The notes beneath the pieces were generated by a model. It was not told the DNA's origin, did no database searches, and was given only the letters and a program-made list of their open reading frames with translations. Positions 44,219 to 53,212 of a stretch of DNA of 64,000 nt are shown here, one piece after another. The DNA is from Planctomycetia bacterium (GTDB lineage Bacteria > Planctomycetota > Phycisphaerae > UBA1845 > UTPLA1), in the NCBI GenBank assembly GCA_015200345.1, contig CP054187.1:248001-312000 (forward strand). The letters are read 5' to 3'. The position numbers and the translations under genes were made by a program. Every line of letters starts with the position of its first letter. Positions within the stretch are counted from its first letter, which is position 1.

Positions 44219-44641
44219 ATGAGCACGATCCTCGACATCTCCGACGCCGTGACCAGCAGCCTGAATGCCGGGCCGTTCGACCCGGCGCTGAACGCCGAGC
44301 GGCGCTATCAGCCGGCCTTCGACCTGGCGGACCTGGCGGCGCTGAAGGTCAGCGTGGTGCCCAAGTCGGTGACGATCAGCAACGCCACGCGGACGGACGG
44401 CTATTTCGACTGCGCCGTTGATATCGGCGTGCAGAAGAAGATTACGGACGACGCGGAGATTGATGCGCTGGTGAACCTTATTGAAGAAATCGCCGACCAC
44501 CTGCGGCAGAAGCGTTTAGACGATGCGCCCGAGGCGGCGTTCGTCTCGATTGCCAATGAGCCGGTGTTCGCCCCCGAGCACCTGGATACTCAACGGGTGT
44601 TCACCAGCGTCCTGACCGTGACGTATCGGGTGCGGAGGTGA
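44219..44641 (+). CDS. Phage virion protein, probable tail terminator / neck type
   Basis: A 140-residue protein starting three bases after the small membrane protein. ILDISDAVTSSLNAG at the N-terminus and an alpha/beta pattern with VTVTYRVRR-like end (SVLTVTYRVRR) resemble tail-terminator proteins. Assignment rests on size, pattern and position before tail-tube genes. Confidence 0.55.
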   Translation: MSTILDISDAVTSSLNAGPFDPALNAERRYQPAFDLADLAALKVSVVPKSVTISNATRTDGYFDCAVDIGVQKKITDDAEIDALVNLIEEIADHLRQKRLDDAPEAAFVSIANEPVFAPEHLDTQRVFTSVLTVTYRVRR

Positions 44642-44647
44642 GCGACC

Positions 44648-44971
44648 GTGGCCCCGGTCTTCATCCGCTCGATCACGTTGTCGTCCACATGGCAGAAGCT
44701 GGCGGCCACGCGGACTGTGCTGACCGCCGCGATCACCACGGCCTCGACCAATGCGCAGAACGCGCAGTTCCGCGTGGATGGCGGCCCCACGGTGCTCTGG
44801 CCGGCCGGCGTGTCGGCCACGCTGATCGGCGTGGACCTGTCGCGGATCGAGGTCAAGGGCACGTCGCCGGACTCGGTGCTGGTGACCGGCGGAGTATCGC
44901 GGAATGTGATCAGGCTGCCGCCCCCGCCGGGCGGCGGCGGGTCGGACGCGTTCTTCGGGATGGGTTTCTGA
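44648..44971 (+). CDS. Phage structural hypothetical protein (paralogue A)
   Basis: A 107-residue beta-rich protein from GTG 44648 with STWQKLAATRTVLTAAITT, FRVDGGPTVLWPAGVSATLIGVDLSRIEVKG. Its body is a clear paralogue of the next gene. A Pro/Gly tail follows. Possibly a small virion decoration or tail-completion protein. Confidence 0.55.
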   Translation: MAPVFIRSITLSSTWQKLAATRTVLTAAITTASTNAQNAQFRVDGGPTVLWPAGVSATLIGVDLSRIEVKGTSPDSVLVTGGVSRNVIRLPPPPGGGGSDAFFGMGF

Positions 44972-44984
44972 GCGGGATGCGGCG

Positions 44985-45236
44985 ATGCGCAACATCTTCA
45001 TGAAGTCGTACACCATCTCGGCCAACTGGCAGAAGCTGGCCGACACGCGGACCGTGCTGGTCGCCACGCTCATCGCCAGCCCGCTGAACGCCGGGGCGCT
45101 CCAGGTGCGGGTGGATGGCGGCCCGACGTCGCTGTGGTCCAAGGGCGTGTCGGCGACGTTGTTCGGCGTGGACATCTCGCGGATCGAGGTCAAGGGCAAC
45201 GCCGGCGACATGGCGCTGGTGGTGGGAACGGGATAG
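44985..45236 (+). CDS. Phage structural hypothetical protein (paralogue B)
   Basis: An 83-residue protein aligning along its length with the preceding gene (SANWQKLADTRTVLVATLI, VRVDGGPTSLWSKGVSATLFGVDISRIEVKG), so the two arose by tandem duplication. Function unknown. Confidence 0.55.
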   Translation: MRNIFMKSYTISANWQKLADTRTVLVATLIASPLNAGALQVRVDGGPTSLWSKGVSATLFGVDISRIEVKGNAGDMALVVGTG

Positions 45237-45253
45237 TCGCACGGAGGTGACGC

Positions 45254-45544
45254 ATGGCGATCAAGCTGGGCATGGATGCCCGACTGAACTACAAGGCCGG
45301 CGGCCAGGGGGGCGGCGGGGCCTGGACGGAACTGGCCAATGTCAAGGACGTGACGCTGAGCCTCGAAACGGGCGAGGCCGACGTCACCACCCGCGCCAAT
45401 TCCGGCTGGCGGGCGATTGTCGCCACGCTGAAAGAGGCATCCGTCGAGTTCGAGATGGTCTGGGACACGGCCGACGCCGGGTTCACCCGTCAGAAGCGAG
45501 TGCCGTTCACGTGGGGACGGGACGCGATTCGGGAGCGAGCGTAG
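45254..45544 (+). CDS. Phage tail tube-like protein, C-terminally truncated
   Basis: A 96-residue frame. WTELANVKDVTLSLETGEADVTTRANSGWRAIVATLKEASVEFEMVWDTADAGF-type sequence is the N-terminal part of a tail tube protein. At about 45483 the match ends (MVWDTADAGFT) and unrelated codons follow to a stop, where about 50 further residues would be expected. The inserted minus-strand block begins here. Confidence 0.65.
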   Translation: MAIKLGMDARLNYKAGGQGGGGAWTELANVKDVTLSLETGEADVTTRANSGWRAIVATLKEASVEFEMVWDTADAGFTRQKRVPFTWGRDAIRERA

Positions 45545-45563
45545 ATGCCCATGCCGATGAGCC

Positions 45564-46484
45564 CTAGGGCAAGTCCAGCCGATAGAACTTCGCTCTTAGG
45601 ACTAGCGGGAGCGTAGCCCAGGTGGGCGAAGACCCTTCATGCGTCATCACGTTTCTAAGGCTCCTCGTGTCTTGCACGAGCGCAATTTCGGATGCGTCCT
45701 TTTCCGTAAAGATACCGCACTCTTCGCATGCGATGAGAAGATCAAGATTAGATTTGAGGGCGTCCGGCTTGTTCTCTCTCTCGATTGCCGTCAGCACGGC
45801 ACTTCGGATTTCGCTTCGCGGTATTCCATGCCGCACGGCTTGACGGACGACCCACCCGCGATCAAGAATCTTGCTGCCTGATTTCAGATATGCGATGAGG
45901 TTGGCGGGCGGCGTTTGAAGCTGAATCTTCTCGGCAAGCGTCCTTAAGAATCGGGTTCGTGGATCGTCTTCTTTCAATGTCTCGGCGGTGCGTTGTATCC
46001 ACTCCGCGAATGCCGCATCTCCCAGGGTCGCGAGCGACTCCATTGCCGGATGCAGCCGCTCGCCTTTCCATGCCTCGGCCACTTCATGGAGAAGCGCCTT
46101 GCGGCCTTTCTGGTCGGCCACGTAGACAATCAGCACACAGGCTTCGTTGACAACCGTATCATTCGCTGCGTTCCGGATGACGCGCAGGAGATAATCCTGG
46201 ATTAGCGCGTTGTCCTTGGCGAGATGGATCATAGCGCGAAGCGCGATTACCCCTATGGACGGATCAACGCCATCGCGGGAAGCGATAGCCCGTAATCTGT
46301 TGGTGACAGCATTCGCCTCCGTTCCCGATCGCACGCAGTCCATGCTTGAGTTGATGTACGCGAGGTCCTCATTCGGGTCTGGACGGTCATCGCTGAACGC
46401 GATTTGAGCTTGAGACACGGTCCCTGCTGCGAACAGAAGGGCGAGACAGGCTCGGAGCGGTTGTTTGGTTCTTTCGGTGGTCAT
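45564..46484 (-). CDS. Secreted HEAT-repeat-like hypothetical protein
   Basis: A 306-residue protein from ATG 46484 with a signal peptide (LRACLALLFAAGTVSQA). The mature part is all-helical with repeating pairs (GVIALRAMIHLAKDNALIQDYLLRVI; LHPAMESLATLGDAAFAEWI), suggestive of HEAT/ARM-like repeats. The start overlaps the stop of the upstream protease fragment (ATGA). Not phage-like; it interrupts tail genes. Confidence 0.6.
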   Translation of the reverse strand: MTTERTKQPLRACLALLFAAGTVSQAQIAFSDDRPDPNEDLAYINSSMDCVRSGTEANAVTNRLRAIASRDGVDPSIGVIALRAMIHLAKDNALIQDYLLRVIRNAANDTVVNEACVLIVYVADQKGRKALLHEVAEAWKGERLHPAMESLATLGDAAFAEWIQRTAETLKEDDPRTRFLRTLAEKIQLQTPPANLIAYLKSGSKILDRGWVVRQAVRHGIPRSEIRSAVLTAIERENKPDALKSNLDLLIACEECGIFTEKDASEIALVQDTRSLRNVMTHEGSSPTWATLPLVLRAKFYRLDLP

Positions 46485-46830
46485 GGCGGTAGGCACCCCT
46501 GATTTAGGTTACGAATCTGCTGTTGCACCGTGGTCGGGACCTGTGCCGGCCTCTTTCCATTATAGACGCCCTGACAAGGGCCGGCGAGCAATATATCGCC
46601 ACCAATGCAGAGATTCTGTGGACAAGGATTCGCGGGTGTTGCACTCGGATGTGCGGCATCCCCTAGGCGTTGTAACCAATGGCAGACAACCTCATGAGTA
46701 AGCGTCTTGCGATCCCGAATCTGGTTGGGGTCGGTCGGGTTTGTGCAACTCGTGAGGGCGAGATCGTTGATAAAGACGAAATCCGGAATGCCCATCTGGT
46801 TCGGCGGTATCGTCGCCCCCGCCAAACTGA
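46481..46830 (-). pseudogene. C-terminal fragment of a secreted zinc-metalloprotease-like protein
   Basis: About 115 residues with HEVVCH (an HExxH zinc motif), several cysteines (CTNPTDPNQ, NPCPQNLC, GPCQG) and a C-terminus NLNQGCLPP. The N-terminal part is gone: near 46830 the sequence changes to the antisense of a phage gene. It was translationally coupled to the HEAT-like gene. The protease call rests on the single motif. Confidence 0.4.
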
Positions 46831-47015
46831 ACAAGCCCACCGAGGCCCCGCGCGTGTTGGAGCATGGCGGCACGACCACCGTCACGAAGTTCACGCGCGG
46901 CCGGCTCCGCAAGCGCCGCGTCCGAGTCAGGGCAAGGCCCTTCATGGGGCCTGCCCTCGAGAAGGAGCGCCCGAAACTGTCGAGACTCTGGGCCGGAAGC
47001 GTGCGGGGAGGGTAG
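46830..47015 (+). pseudogene. C-terminal fragment of a phage neck/tail gene
   Basis: About 60 codons in frame to TAG at 47013-47015: PTEAPRVLEHGGTTTVTKF then RRVRVRARPFMGPALEKERPKLSRLWAGSV. RPFMGPAL is typical of the end of HK97-gp10-like or minor tail proteins. The beginning is lost to the inserted block on the left. It abuts the tape measure gene. Confidence 0.5.
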
Positions 47016-47019
47016 GTGA

Positions 47020-49016
47020 GTGGCCAACACGCAGGGCATCCGCGCCGGTCGGGCGTTCATCGAACTCGGCGTGAGCGACAAGCTCACCAAGGGCCTGCGT
47101 GCTGCGCAGAAGCGGCTCGAAGCCTTCGGCGCGGGCCTGCGTTCCATCGGCACGCGAATGACCGCCCTCGGCGCGGGCATCCTCGCGCCCCTGGCCGCCA
47201 GCGCGAAGACGTTCGCCAACATGGGCGACAGTCTCGACGAGATGTCGGCGCGGACCGGCGTCAGCGTCGAAGCCCTGTCGGAGTTGGGGCTGGCCGCCGA
47301 GCTGTCCGGCGCGGACTTGGAGACGCTGTAGATCGGCCTGCGCAAGATGCAGAAGGCCATCACCGAGGCCGCCGGCGGATCGAAGAGCGCCATCGACGCC
47401 CTCGCCCAGCTCGGCCTGAACGTGCAGGACCTGGTCAATCTCTCCCCCGAGCAGCAATTCAAGCTGATCGCCGACCGGATCAGCAAGATCGAGGACCCCA
47501 TGCGCAAGGCGGCGCTGGCGATGGAGATCTTCGGCAAGAGCGGCACGCGCCTGCTGCCCATGATCCAGGATGGCGCGAAGGGACTCGAGGCGTTCCAGGA
47601 ACAGGCCCGGCGATTGGGCCTGACCATTTCCACCCAGACGGCCAAGGATGCGGCGCTGCTGGCAGACAGCCTGGACATCTTGTGGCGCGTCTTGAAGCAA
47701 GGCGTCTTCATCATCGGCTCGGCGCTGGCCGGGACGGTCCGCGACCTGGCCAACGCCGTCACGCGGACGGTGGTCACCATCACCAACTGGATCAAGCAGA
47801 ACCGCGAGTTGGTGGTCTGGGTCGCCAAGGTTGCGGCGGTTGTCGCCGTCGCCGGCGTGACGCTGATAGCTCTGGGCTACCTCGTCTCCGGCATCGCGGC
47901 GGCATTCGGCACGCTGGCGGCAATTGCCTCAGGCGTGGCACCGTGCTGGGCGTTGTCGGCTCGGTGCTGGCGGCGATGGTGTCACCCATCGGGCTGGTCA
48001 TCACCGCCGCCGTAGCCTTGGGCGGAACACTGCTGGTCGTCTCCGGCGCTGGCGCGGATGCGCTGGCGTGGCTGGGCGAGCAATTCCGTTCCCTGCGGGA
48101 CACGGTCATGAAGGTCGTCGGTGGGATTGCAGACGCCCTGGCCGCCGGCGACATCGCCCTGGCCGCGCAGATCCTCTGGCTCTCGCTGAAACTCGCCTGG
48201 CAACAGGGCGTGGCGGCGCTGAACCGCGTGTGGCTGGAGGCCAAGCGGTTCTTCATCTCCACCGCGCAGAAGATGTGGTTCGGCGCGCTCGCTACAGCCG
48301 AGACCGTATTCCACGTCCTCGAGGTCGCCTGGATCGAGACGACCGCGTTCCTGTCAAAGACCTGGACCAGCTTCACGTCCGGCTTCCAGAAGGCCTGGAA
48401 CACGGCCATCAACTGGACCACCAAGCGGCTGCTGGAACTGTGGGGCCTGTTCGACGAGACGCTCGACGTGGAAGCGGCCCAGCGGATGGCCGACCAGGAC
48501 CTGGCCGACCTGAACGCCGAGATCGACCACCAGCGCGAGGCGGCCCTGGCCCAACGAGAGGCGCAGCGAAAGCAGCAGCGCGATCAGGCCAGTGAAGAAC
48601 ACGACGCCGCGCTCGCCGAGATCGGCCGGCAGCTCGACGAGGCCGAGAAGCGCCTGGCGGGCGAGACCGACGCGAAGGTTGCCGAGACGCGCCGCGCCCT
48701 GGCCGAGGCCCGGCGCCAGCTCGACGAGGCCATCGCCCAGGCGAAGAAGCGCCGCCACGAAGCGGAGCAGGCCGGCGGCCCACCGCGCCGCAGGCTGGGC
48801 GATCCGCTCGAAGGTCTCGAAGACCGTCTGGCCGGCATCGGCGATGCCCTGGCGCAGAAGATCAGCGTCACCGGCACGTTCAGCGCCGCGGCCGTGCACG
48901 GCCTGGGCACCGGCGGCGATGCGATGGAGCGCACCGCGCGGGCCACGGAACAGACCGCCCGCCACACGAAGCGCCTGGCCGAGGCCGCGTCCATCGGCGG
49001 GCTGACGTTCGCGTAG
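47020..49016 (+). pseudogene. Phage tail tape measure protein, broken by a stop codon and a frameshift
   Basis: Three consecutive open pieces read as one protein of about 665 residues. Piece 1 runs from GTG 47020 to TAG 47329-47331 (AELSGADLETL-stop). Piece 2 continues in the same frame (IGLRKMQKAITEAAGG) to about 47935. Piece 3 continues in the -1 frame (GTVLGVVGSVLAAMVSPIGLV) to 49016. Features are the N-terminal GSL-type helix, two hydrophobic segments and a long Glu/Arg/Gln coiled coil (about 47480 onward in codon space). The tail cannot be built, unless both lesions are sequencing errors. Confidence 0.8.
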
Positions 49017-49149
49017 TCAAGCGTGCGGGCATGAACGGAGTCATGCGAGGCCCGTCACCGTCGAGGAGAAGTTCGAGAGCCGGCTGGTCACGACGGGCAA
49101 CAATCCGTCGGCCGAGCTGCGCTACGTCATTCGCGGCACGAATGATGAC

Positions 49150-49857
49150 GTGCAGGCCCGCGGCGCGCTGGCGGCGGCCGCACCGGCCACGTTCGACCTG
49201 AACGGCAACGGCCTCTTCTTTCTTCCGCGCGACAGTCTGTCCATCGAACCCGTCGGCGATCAACTGTGGGAGGGCGTCGCCCGCTACTCGAACAGCGCCC
49301 CGCAGACCGACGAGAGCGTCTTCGCCTTCGATACCGGCGGCGGCACGCAGCACATCACGCAGAGCCTCCAGACTGTCGGGGCCTACGGATCGCCAGGTCA
49401 GGCCGCGCCCAATTTCAAGGGGGCCATCGGCGTCACCGCCGACAGCGTCGAGGGCGTCGACATCACGGTGCCCGTCTATCAGTTCTCGGAGACGCACTAC
49501 CTCGACGACGCCTATGTGACGCCGGCCTACAAGGGCACGCTGTTCGCCTTGACCGGCAAGGTCAACGGCGGAGGTTTCAAGGGTCTTGACCGGGGCGAGT
49601 GCCTTTTCCTCGGCGCTTCCGGCTCCAAACGCGGCTCAGGCGACTGGGAAATCAACTACCGCTTCGCCGCCAGTCCCAACGTCACCGGCCTGAACGTCGG
49701 CGACATTTCCGGCATCAATAAGAAGGGTTGGGAATATTTGTGGGTTCGCTACATGGACACCGAGGACACCTTCGCCAAGGCGCTGGTGAAAAAACCCGTC
49801 GCCGTCTACATAGAACAGGTCTATCCCTACGGCAACTTCGGCGGCCTGGGCATCTGA
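49150..49857 (+). CDS. Phage tail-associated hypothetical protein
   Basis: A 235-residue frame from GTG 49150. The same frame is open upstream to about 49045 with plausible protein (RPVTVEEKFESRLVTTGNN), but no start codon is present there, so the N-terminus may be damaged. Contains FDLNGNGLFFLPRDSLSIEPVGDQLWEGVARY and KKPVAVYIEQVYPYGNF. A beta-rich protein, probably of the tail tip; family not recognised. Confidence 0.55.
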   Translation: MQARGALAAAAPATFDLNGNGLFFLPRDSLSIEPVGDQLWEGVARYSNSAPQTDESVFAFDTGGGTQHITQSLQTVGAYGSPGQAAPNFKGAIGVTADSVEGVDITVPVYQFSETHYLDDAYVTPAYKGTLFALTGKVNGGGFKGLDRGECLFLGASGSKRGSGDWEINYRFAASPNVTGLNVGDISGINKKGWEYLWVRYMDTEDTFAKALVKKPVAVYIEQVYPYGNFGGLGI

Positions 49858-49867
49858 GGAGGAAGCG

Positions 49868-50205
49868 ATACCCACGCTCAAACACGTCCGCCCCGGCGAT
49901 CCGCTGACCATCCCGGCATCGACGTTCAACACGTTCGTCGATGCTGCGCGGGACTTTCAAGAGCGGCAGCGTAACCGCAGCCGCGATGCCCAGCGCGACT
50001 TTCGGCAGAACGGCATCGTCCTGATCCGCAATGACAGCGGCGGCGACCTGGGGCGCTTCGACATCTTGGGCATCGAAGGGCCGATAATCGACCCCATCGT
50101 GAACTCCAACGCCTTCAAGGAGCGTGTCTCGCTGCGCGGCATCGTTCCGCTACGGCGACATCGAGGGCGCTTCGCCGTGCTACTCGAGCCGATCGCGGCC
50201 TGTCG
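49868..50205 (+). pseudogene. Phage tail gene fragment lacking a start codon
   Basis: After GGAGGA the reading frame PTLKHVRPGDPLTIPASTFNTFVDAARDF begins with ATA (49868-49870) where a start is expected. The frame ends in phage-like HRGRFAVLLEPIAA at about 50205 and then runs into transposase sequence. So it has probably lost its start and certainly its C-terminus. Confidence 0.5.
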
Positions 50206-50416
50206 CCGCCGCGGCATCCTGCCGCTGCTCGGGCGGCCACGCGTTGGGCACGGCAGTGGGCTGGGCGTATTCCGGTATGTCGTCGAGAGTTGCATGTCGT
50301 GGTTCAGCAACTTCCGACGCCTGAAACTGTGCTATGAAAGGACCGGTGAACACTTTCAAGTCTTCCACGAACTGGCCGCCGCACTCATTCTCGCCAAAAA
50401 GCTCGGATGGACGTGA
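50206..50416 (+). mobile_element. C-terminal fragment of an IS5-family transposase
   Basis: About 70 codons: LGRPRVGHGSGLGVFRYVVE, SWFSNFRRLKLCYER, FQVFHELAAALILAKKL. YVVE...SWF..FRRL..CYER is the end of the DDE domain of IS5-type transposases. The rest of the transposase and both inverted repeats are absent. Confidence 0.7.
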
Positions 50417-50424
50417 CTGGTTTT

Positions 50425-50630
50425 GAAACAGCTCCTAAGGATGAATACCGAGTTACTTCCCGCATTCGACGCCGCCAGATCCACGTGCCCGTCAAGGTCG
50501 AGGTCCACGGCCACCACATCGCTCGGGCCGGTGCCGGCGACGAGGTCGGCGGCGACGACGTTAAAGCCGCCATTTCCATCGTTCTGGCGGATTCTGATCA
50601 TGTTCCCGGAATCTAGAGCGACGGCCAGGT
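50425..50630 (-). pseudogene. FG-GAP/VCBS repeat fragment
   Basis: Minus-strand codons give LAVALDSGNMIRIRQNDGNGGF then DVVAVDLDLDGHVDLAASNAGSNSVFIL, i.e. about one and a half FG-GAP blades with the DLDLDGHVD calcium loop. No start or stop in keeping; a gene piece carried between the IS5 fragment and the lon fragment. Confidence 0.6.
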
Positions 50631-51204
50631 CGGCGACGTGATGAAGGAGTCCGCCCAGACCGCTTACTCGCTCGTCCGCAGCAACGCCGCGCGGCTTGGC
50701 ATCGACCCCAAGCGCTTCGCCGAGTCCGACGTCCACATTCACGTCCCCGCCGGCGCCGTCCCCAAGGACGGCCCCAGTGCCGGAATCGCCATGTACGCCG
50801 CGCTCGTCTCGCTGCTCACCGCCCGCGCCTGCCGCAGCGACGTCGCCATGACCGGCGAGTTCACCCTGCGCGGGCTCGTCCTGCCGATCGGCGGACTGAA
50901 GTCCAAGGTGCTCGCCGCGCACCGCGCCGGCATCCGAATGATCCTGATTCCGAAGCGCAACGAGAAGGACCTGGTCGACGTCCCGGCCGACATCCGCCGG
51001 CAGCTTTCGTTCAAGCCGGTGGAGAACGTTGAGCAGGCGCTCGCTGCGGCCTTGGATCGCAGGCCCGGTTCCCCGCGCCGCCGCAAGGCCCGCCCCCGCA
51101 CACCGCGGTCGACGCTCCCGCGGCGGGTTGAAAAAAGAAGGCCAGCGGGAAATGCGAGCCGGGTGTCCCCGGAAAGCCCCTTGCACAACCAGAAAACGCA
51201 GTAG
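50626..51204 (+). pseudogene. Lon protease C-terminal fragment
   Basis: About 190 codons carry the Lon proteolytic domain: GDVMKESAQTAYSLVRSNA, the catalytic serine in KDGPSAGIAMY, and the catalytic lysine in GLKSKVLAAHRAG, then a basic tail. The N-terminal substrate-binding and AAA+ domains (about 600 residues) are missing. The left junction with the FG-GAP fragment falls in GCCAGGTCGGCGAC, which both genes could share as microhomology. Not a functional ATP-dependent protease. Confidence 0.8.
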
Positions 51205-51214
51205 TGACAGACCA

Positions 51215-52540
51215 CTAGCGCGGCAGTTCGGTCGCCCTGCTCACTGCTACGCCGATGTGGCGCGCCGCCCACTCCATGGCTCTTCGAGTGCCTGAGTCCT
51301 TTTCCGTGGCCAGCAGGCGAGCTACTTCGTCTCGCAAACCCGCCGATGCTCTCCGTCGCAAAGCGGCGACAGCGCGAGCCCAAAGGTTCTTCAGTTTCGC
51401 GGTCACAAGGCCGGCGGTGGCGATGCGAGTCAGCTCGGCATCAACGGCCCGAACCACGGCGACGGAGACACGTGGCCGCTCGAGGATGCGACGATACGTA
51501 ATCAGAAGAACGGCAACGAGTTGTCGGTCGACGCAGCGATCGCCGGAACCAGCGGCAATATCAGCGGAAAGCCGCGTGATTTCGTCTGCATCACGAACGC
51601 CCCTTCGAGCCAACCGGCGCAGGTGGTTGATCTGTGCTCGGGCCGTCTTGAACGCGGGTTCCGACAGCCGTATGTCGCGCTCCGGGCAATCATCATCATC
51701 TTCGCGAGCACGGGCGCCCCCATTTCCGTGCGCCTTCACTTCTTGCAATAATGACGAAACGGCTTCAATCTCATCATCCGCTGTCCGCATCAAAACCGCT
51801 TCCAGTGCGGTGCGCCGGCTGCCGGTGAATGATTCCGCCATCGTTCCTAGCCGTTCAGGCGTAACGGAATCGGCCATGACGAGGCTCAGCAACTCGACAA
51901 ACTCCAAGTCCTCTGCCCGAATCGATTCGGTCAATTGCTCGACAGACACACCGTGCATTTCACTTACCTGGGCGACCACCTCGGGGGTCCAGATCGTCGT
52001 CTGACTGGACGAACACCGCGACGCCAGCTCCTCCAACAACTCCTGAACCTCACCATCGCCCGCTCGAGCGACGCGAACGAGAGCGCCTGCCACGGGTGCC
52101 AGTGCGTCTGGAAGAACTTCAGGATAGCTGCTGGACTCCACCTCCGAGAGGCCGCCCGTCCGGCAGAACTCTAAGAGACTCGACCGAATGGCGTCGGAGA
52201 TCACTTCATCCGGTTTCCGTCTCTGATCATCGGCGATCGCCTGGATCACAAGCAGCAGGCTGTGCTGAAAATCAAAGTTGAGTGCTGGATTACCCCAGTC
52301 TTCCCACAACGCCGAACAGAGTCCACGAACGCTTTCGGGGTCGATGTTTTCAAAGCTGGTCAGTTCCGTGATCCGTTGATTCATCGCCTGAATCGCATCG
52401 CCCATGTCCGACGTGTATTCACCGGGCACCGCTCGGGGGACGCGGCCTGACGGAGGCCAAGCGCTAGCATTCGCCATTGGGACCGAGACCGAGGAAAGAC
52501 TCAATACGCCCAAAACTCTGCACGTAATGGTACTCGACAT
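51215..52540 (-). CDS. Secreted hypothetical helical protein
   Basis: A 441-residue protein from ATG 52540, after GGAGGAAGAAC. A signal peptide spans about 1-27 (VLGVLSLSSVSVPMANASA). The mature part is helical with an acidic segment (AREDDDDCPERD) and repeated Ala/Arg/Leu helices towards the C-terminus. No family recognised. It shares general style with the secreted HEAT-like protein at 45564-46484. Preceded by a gene for a small Cys-rich secreted peptide, 66 bp upstream on the same strand. Confidence 0.55.
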   Translation of the reverse strand: MSSTITCRVLGVLSLSSVSVPMANASAWPPSGRVPRAVPGEYTSDMGDAIQAMNQRITELTSFENIDPESVRGLCSALWEDWGNPALNFDFQHSLLLVIQAIADDQRRKPDEVISDAIRSSLLEFCRTGGLSEVESSSYPEVLPDALAPVAGALVRVARAGDGEVQELLEELASRCSSSQTTIWTPEVVAQVSEMHGVSVEQLTESIRAEDLEFVELLSLVMADSVTPERLGTMAESFTGSRRTALEAVLMRTADDEIEAVSSLLQEVKAHGNGGARAREDDDDCPERDIRLSEPAFKTARAQINHLRRLARRGVRDADEITRLSADIAAGSGDRCVDRQLVAVLLITYRRILERPRVSVAVVRAVDAELTRIATAGLVTAKLKNLWARAVAALRRRASAGLRDEVARLLATEKDSGTRRAMEWAARHIGVAVSRATELPR

Positions 52541-52606
52541 GTTCTTCCTCCACGGACCGCGTATCCATGAGCAAAGGGCGTTCACATGGTGCGATCACCT
52601 TCACCT

Positions 52607-52861
52607 TCACCAGGGAATTGTCCTGCAAAGCGCGAAGCATCCGCGCCTGCAGGCAGCCCGCGCAATGGGGTTGGGAATCAGATTACAGGCAATCAAGCAC
52701 GCCCGAACACAAAGCGGTCCCGCCTCGGAGTCGCCGTAACCGATTTCGAGCGCAACTCGTGGCTCTTCCGCAACAACCTGCAGCGTCGGTCCAAACACGA
52801 ACACGCACACGAGACACAAGCAAACCGTAAGCAAGCATAAACTCAATGGTTTCGACCGCAT
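52607..52861 (-). CDS. Small secreted cysteine-rich peptide with twin CX3CX3C motifs
   Basis: An 84-residue precursor from ATG 52861 with GGAGG seven bases upstream. The signal peptide or membrane helix is LCLLTVCLCLVCVFVFGPTLQVVAEE. The C-terminal part holds CVRACLIAC and CRRGCFALC, two CX3CX3C motifs separated by 11 residues with a PNP turn, predicting a disulfide-clamped helical hairpin. Function unknown; the small size and export could suit a peptide toxin or a structural surface peptide. Confidence 0.6.
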   Translation of the reverse strand: MRSKPLSLCLLTVCLCLVCVFVFGPTLQVVAEEPRVALEIGYGDSEAGPLCVRACLIACNLIPNPIARAACRRGCFALCRTIPW

Positions 52862-53212
52862 GGGAATCCTCCGTACCGGCCGTTCAGTTCCGCGTCGGGC
52901 TCCGCCCCGTTTGGGGGCGTCGCGGCCCCCACGCCATGCGCGATCCACGCCGCGAACGCCGCGGCGCACGCGGGCAAGCGCGATCTGAAACGTCGCGTGG
53001 CGATGTCGTCTGGGATTCGAACCGAAGAACGGAAGCAACCGACCGTTCACGACCATAACTCCTCCTCGTCGCCGCCGGTTCAGGCGCGAGCAGGAATACG
53101 TCACAAACGCCCTGCGGACCGCCTGCGAGGCGTCCATGAGCACCTGATAATATACCCCTCCCCCCCCACCGCCGTGTCAAGACCTTTCGCAGATTTTTTT
53201 CAACCGGCTGGA
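52862..53212. other. 351-bp gap without a clear gene
   Basis: Holds the upstream region of the Cys-rich peptide gene (minus) and, at about 53156-53168, a pyrimidine run with eight C in a row. The glycosyltransferase frame remains open through it but gives no plausible protein before about 53190. Confidence 0.4.

Noticed and set aside
20566..47331. General reassignment of TAG/TAA to glutamine in the island
   Set aside because: Several island genes end naturally at TAA or TAG with the next gene starting at once, and the tape measure also has a frameshift, so decay explains the nonsense codons better.
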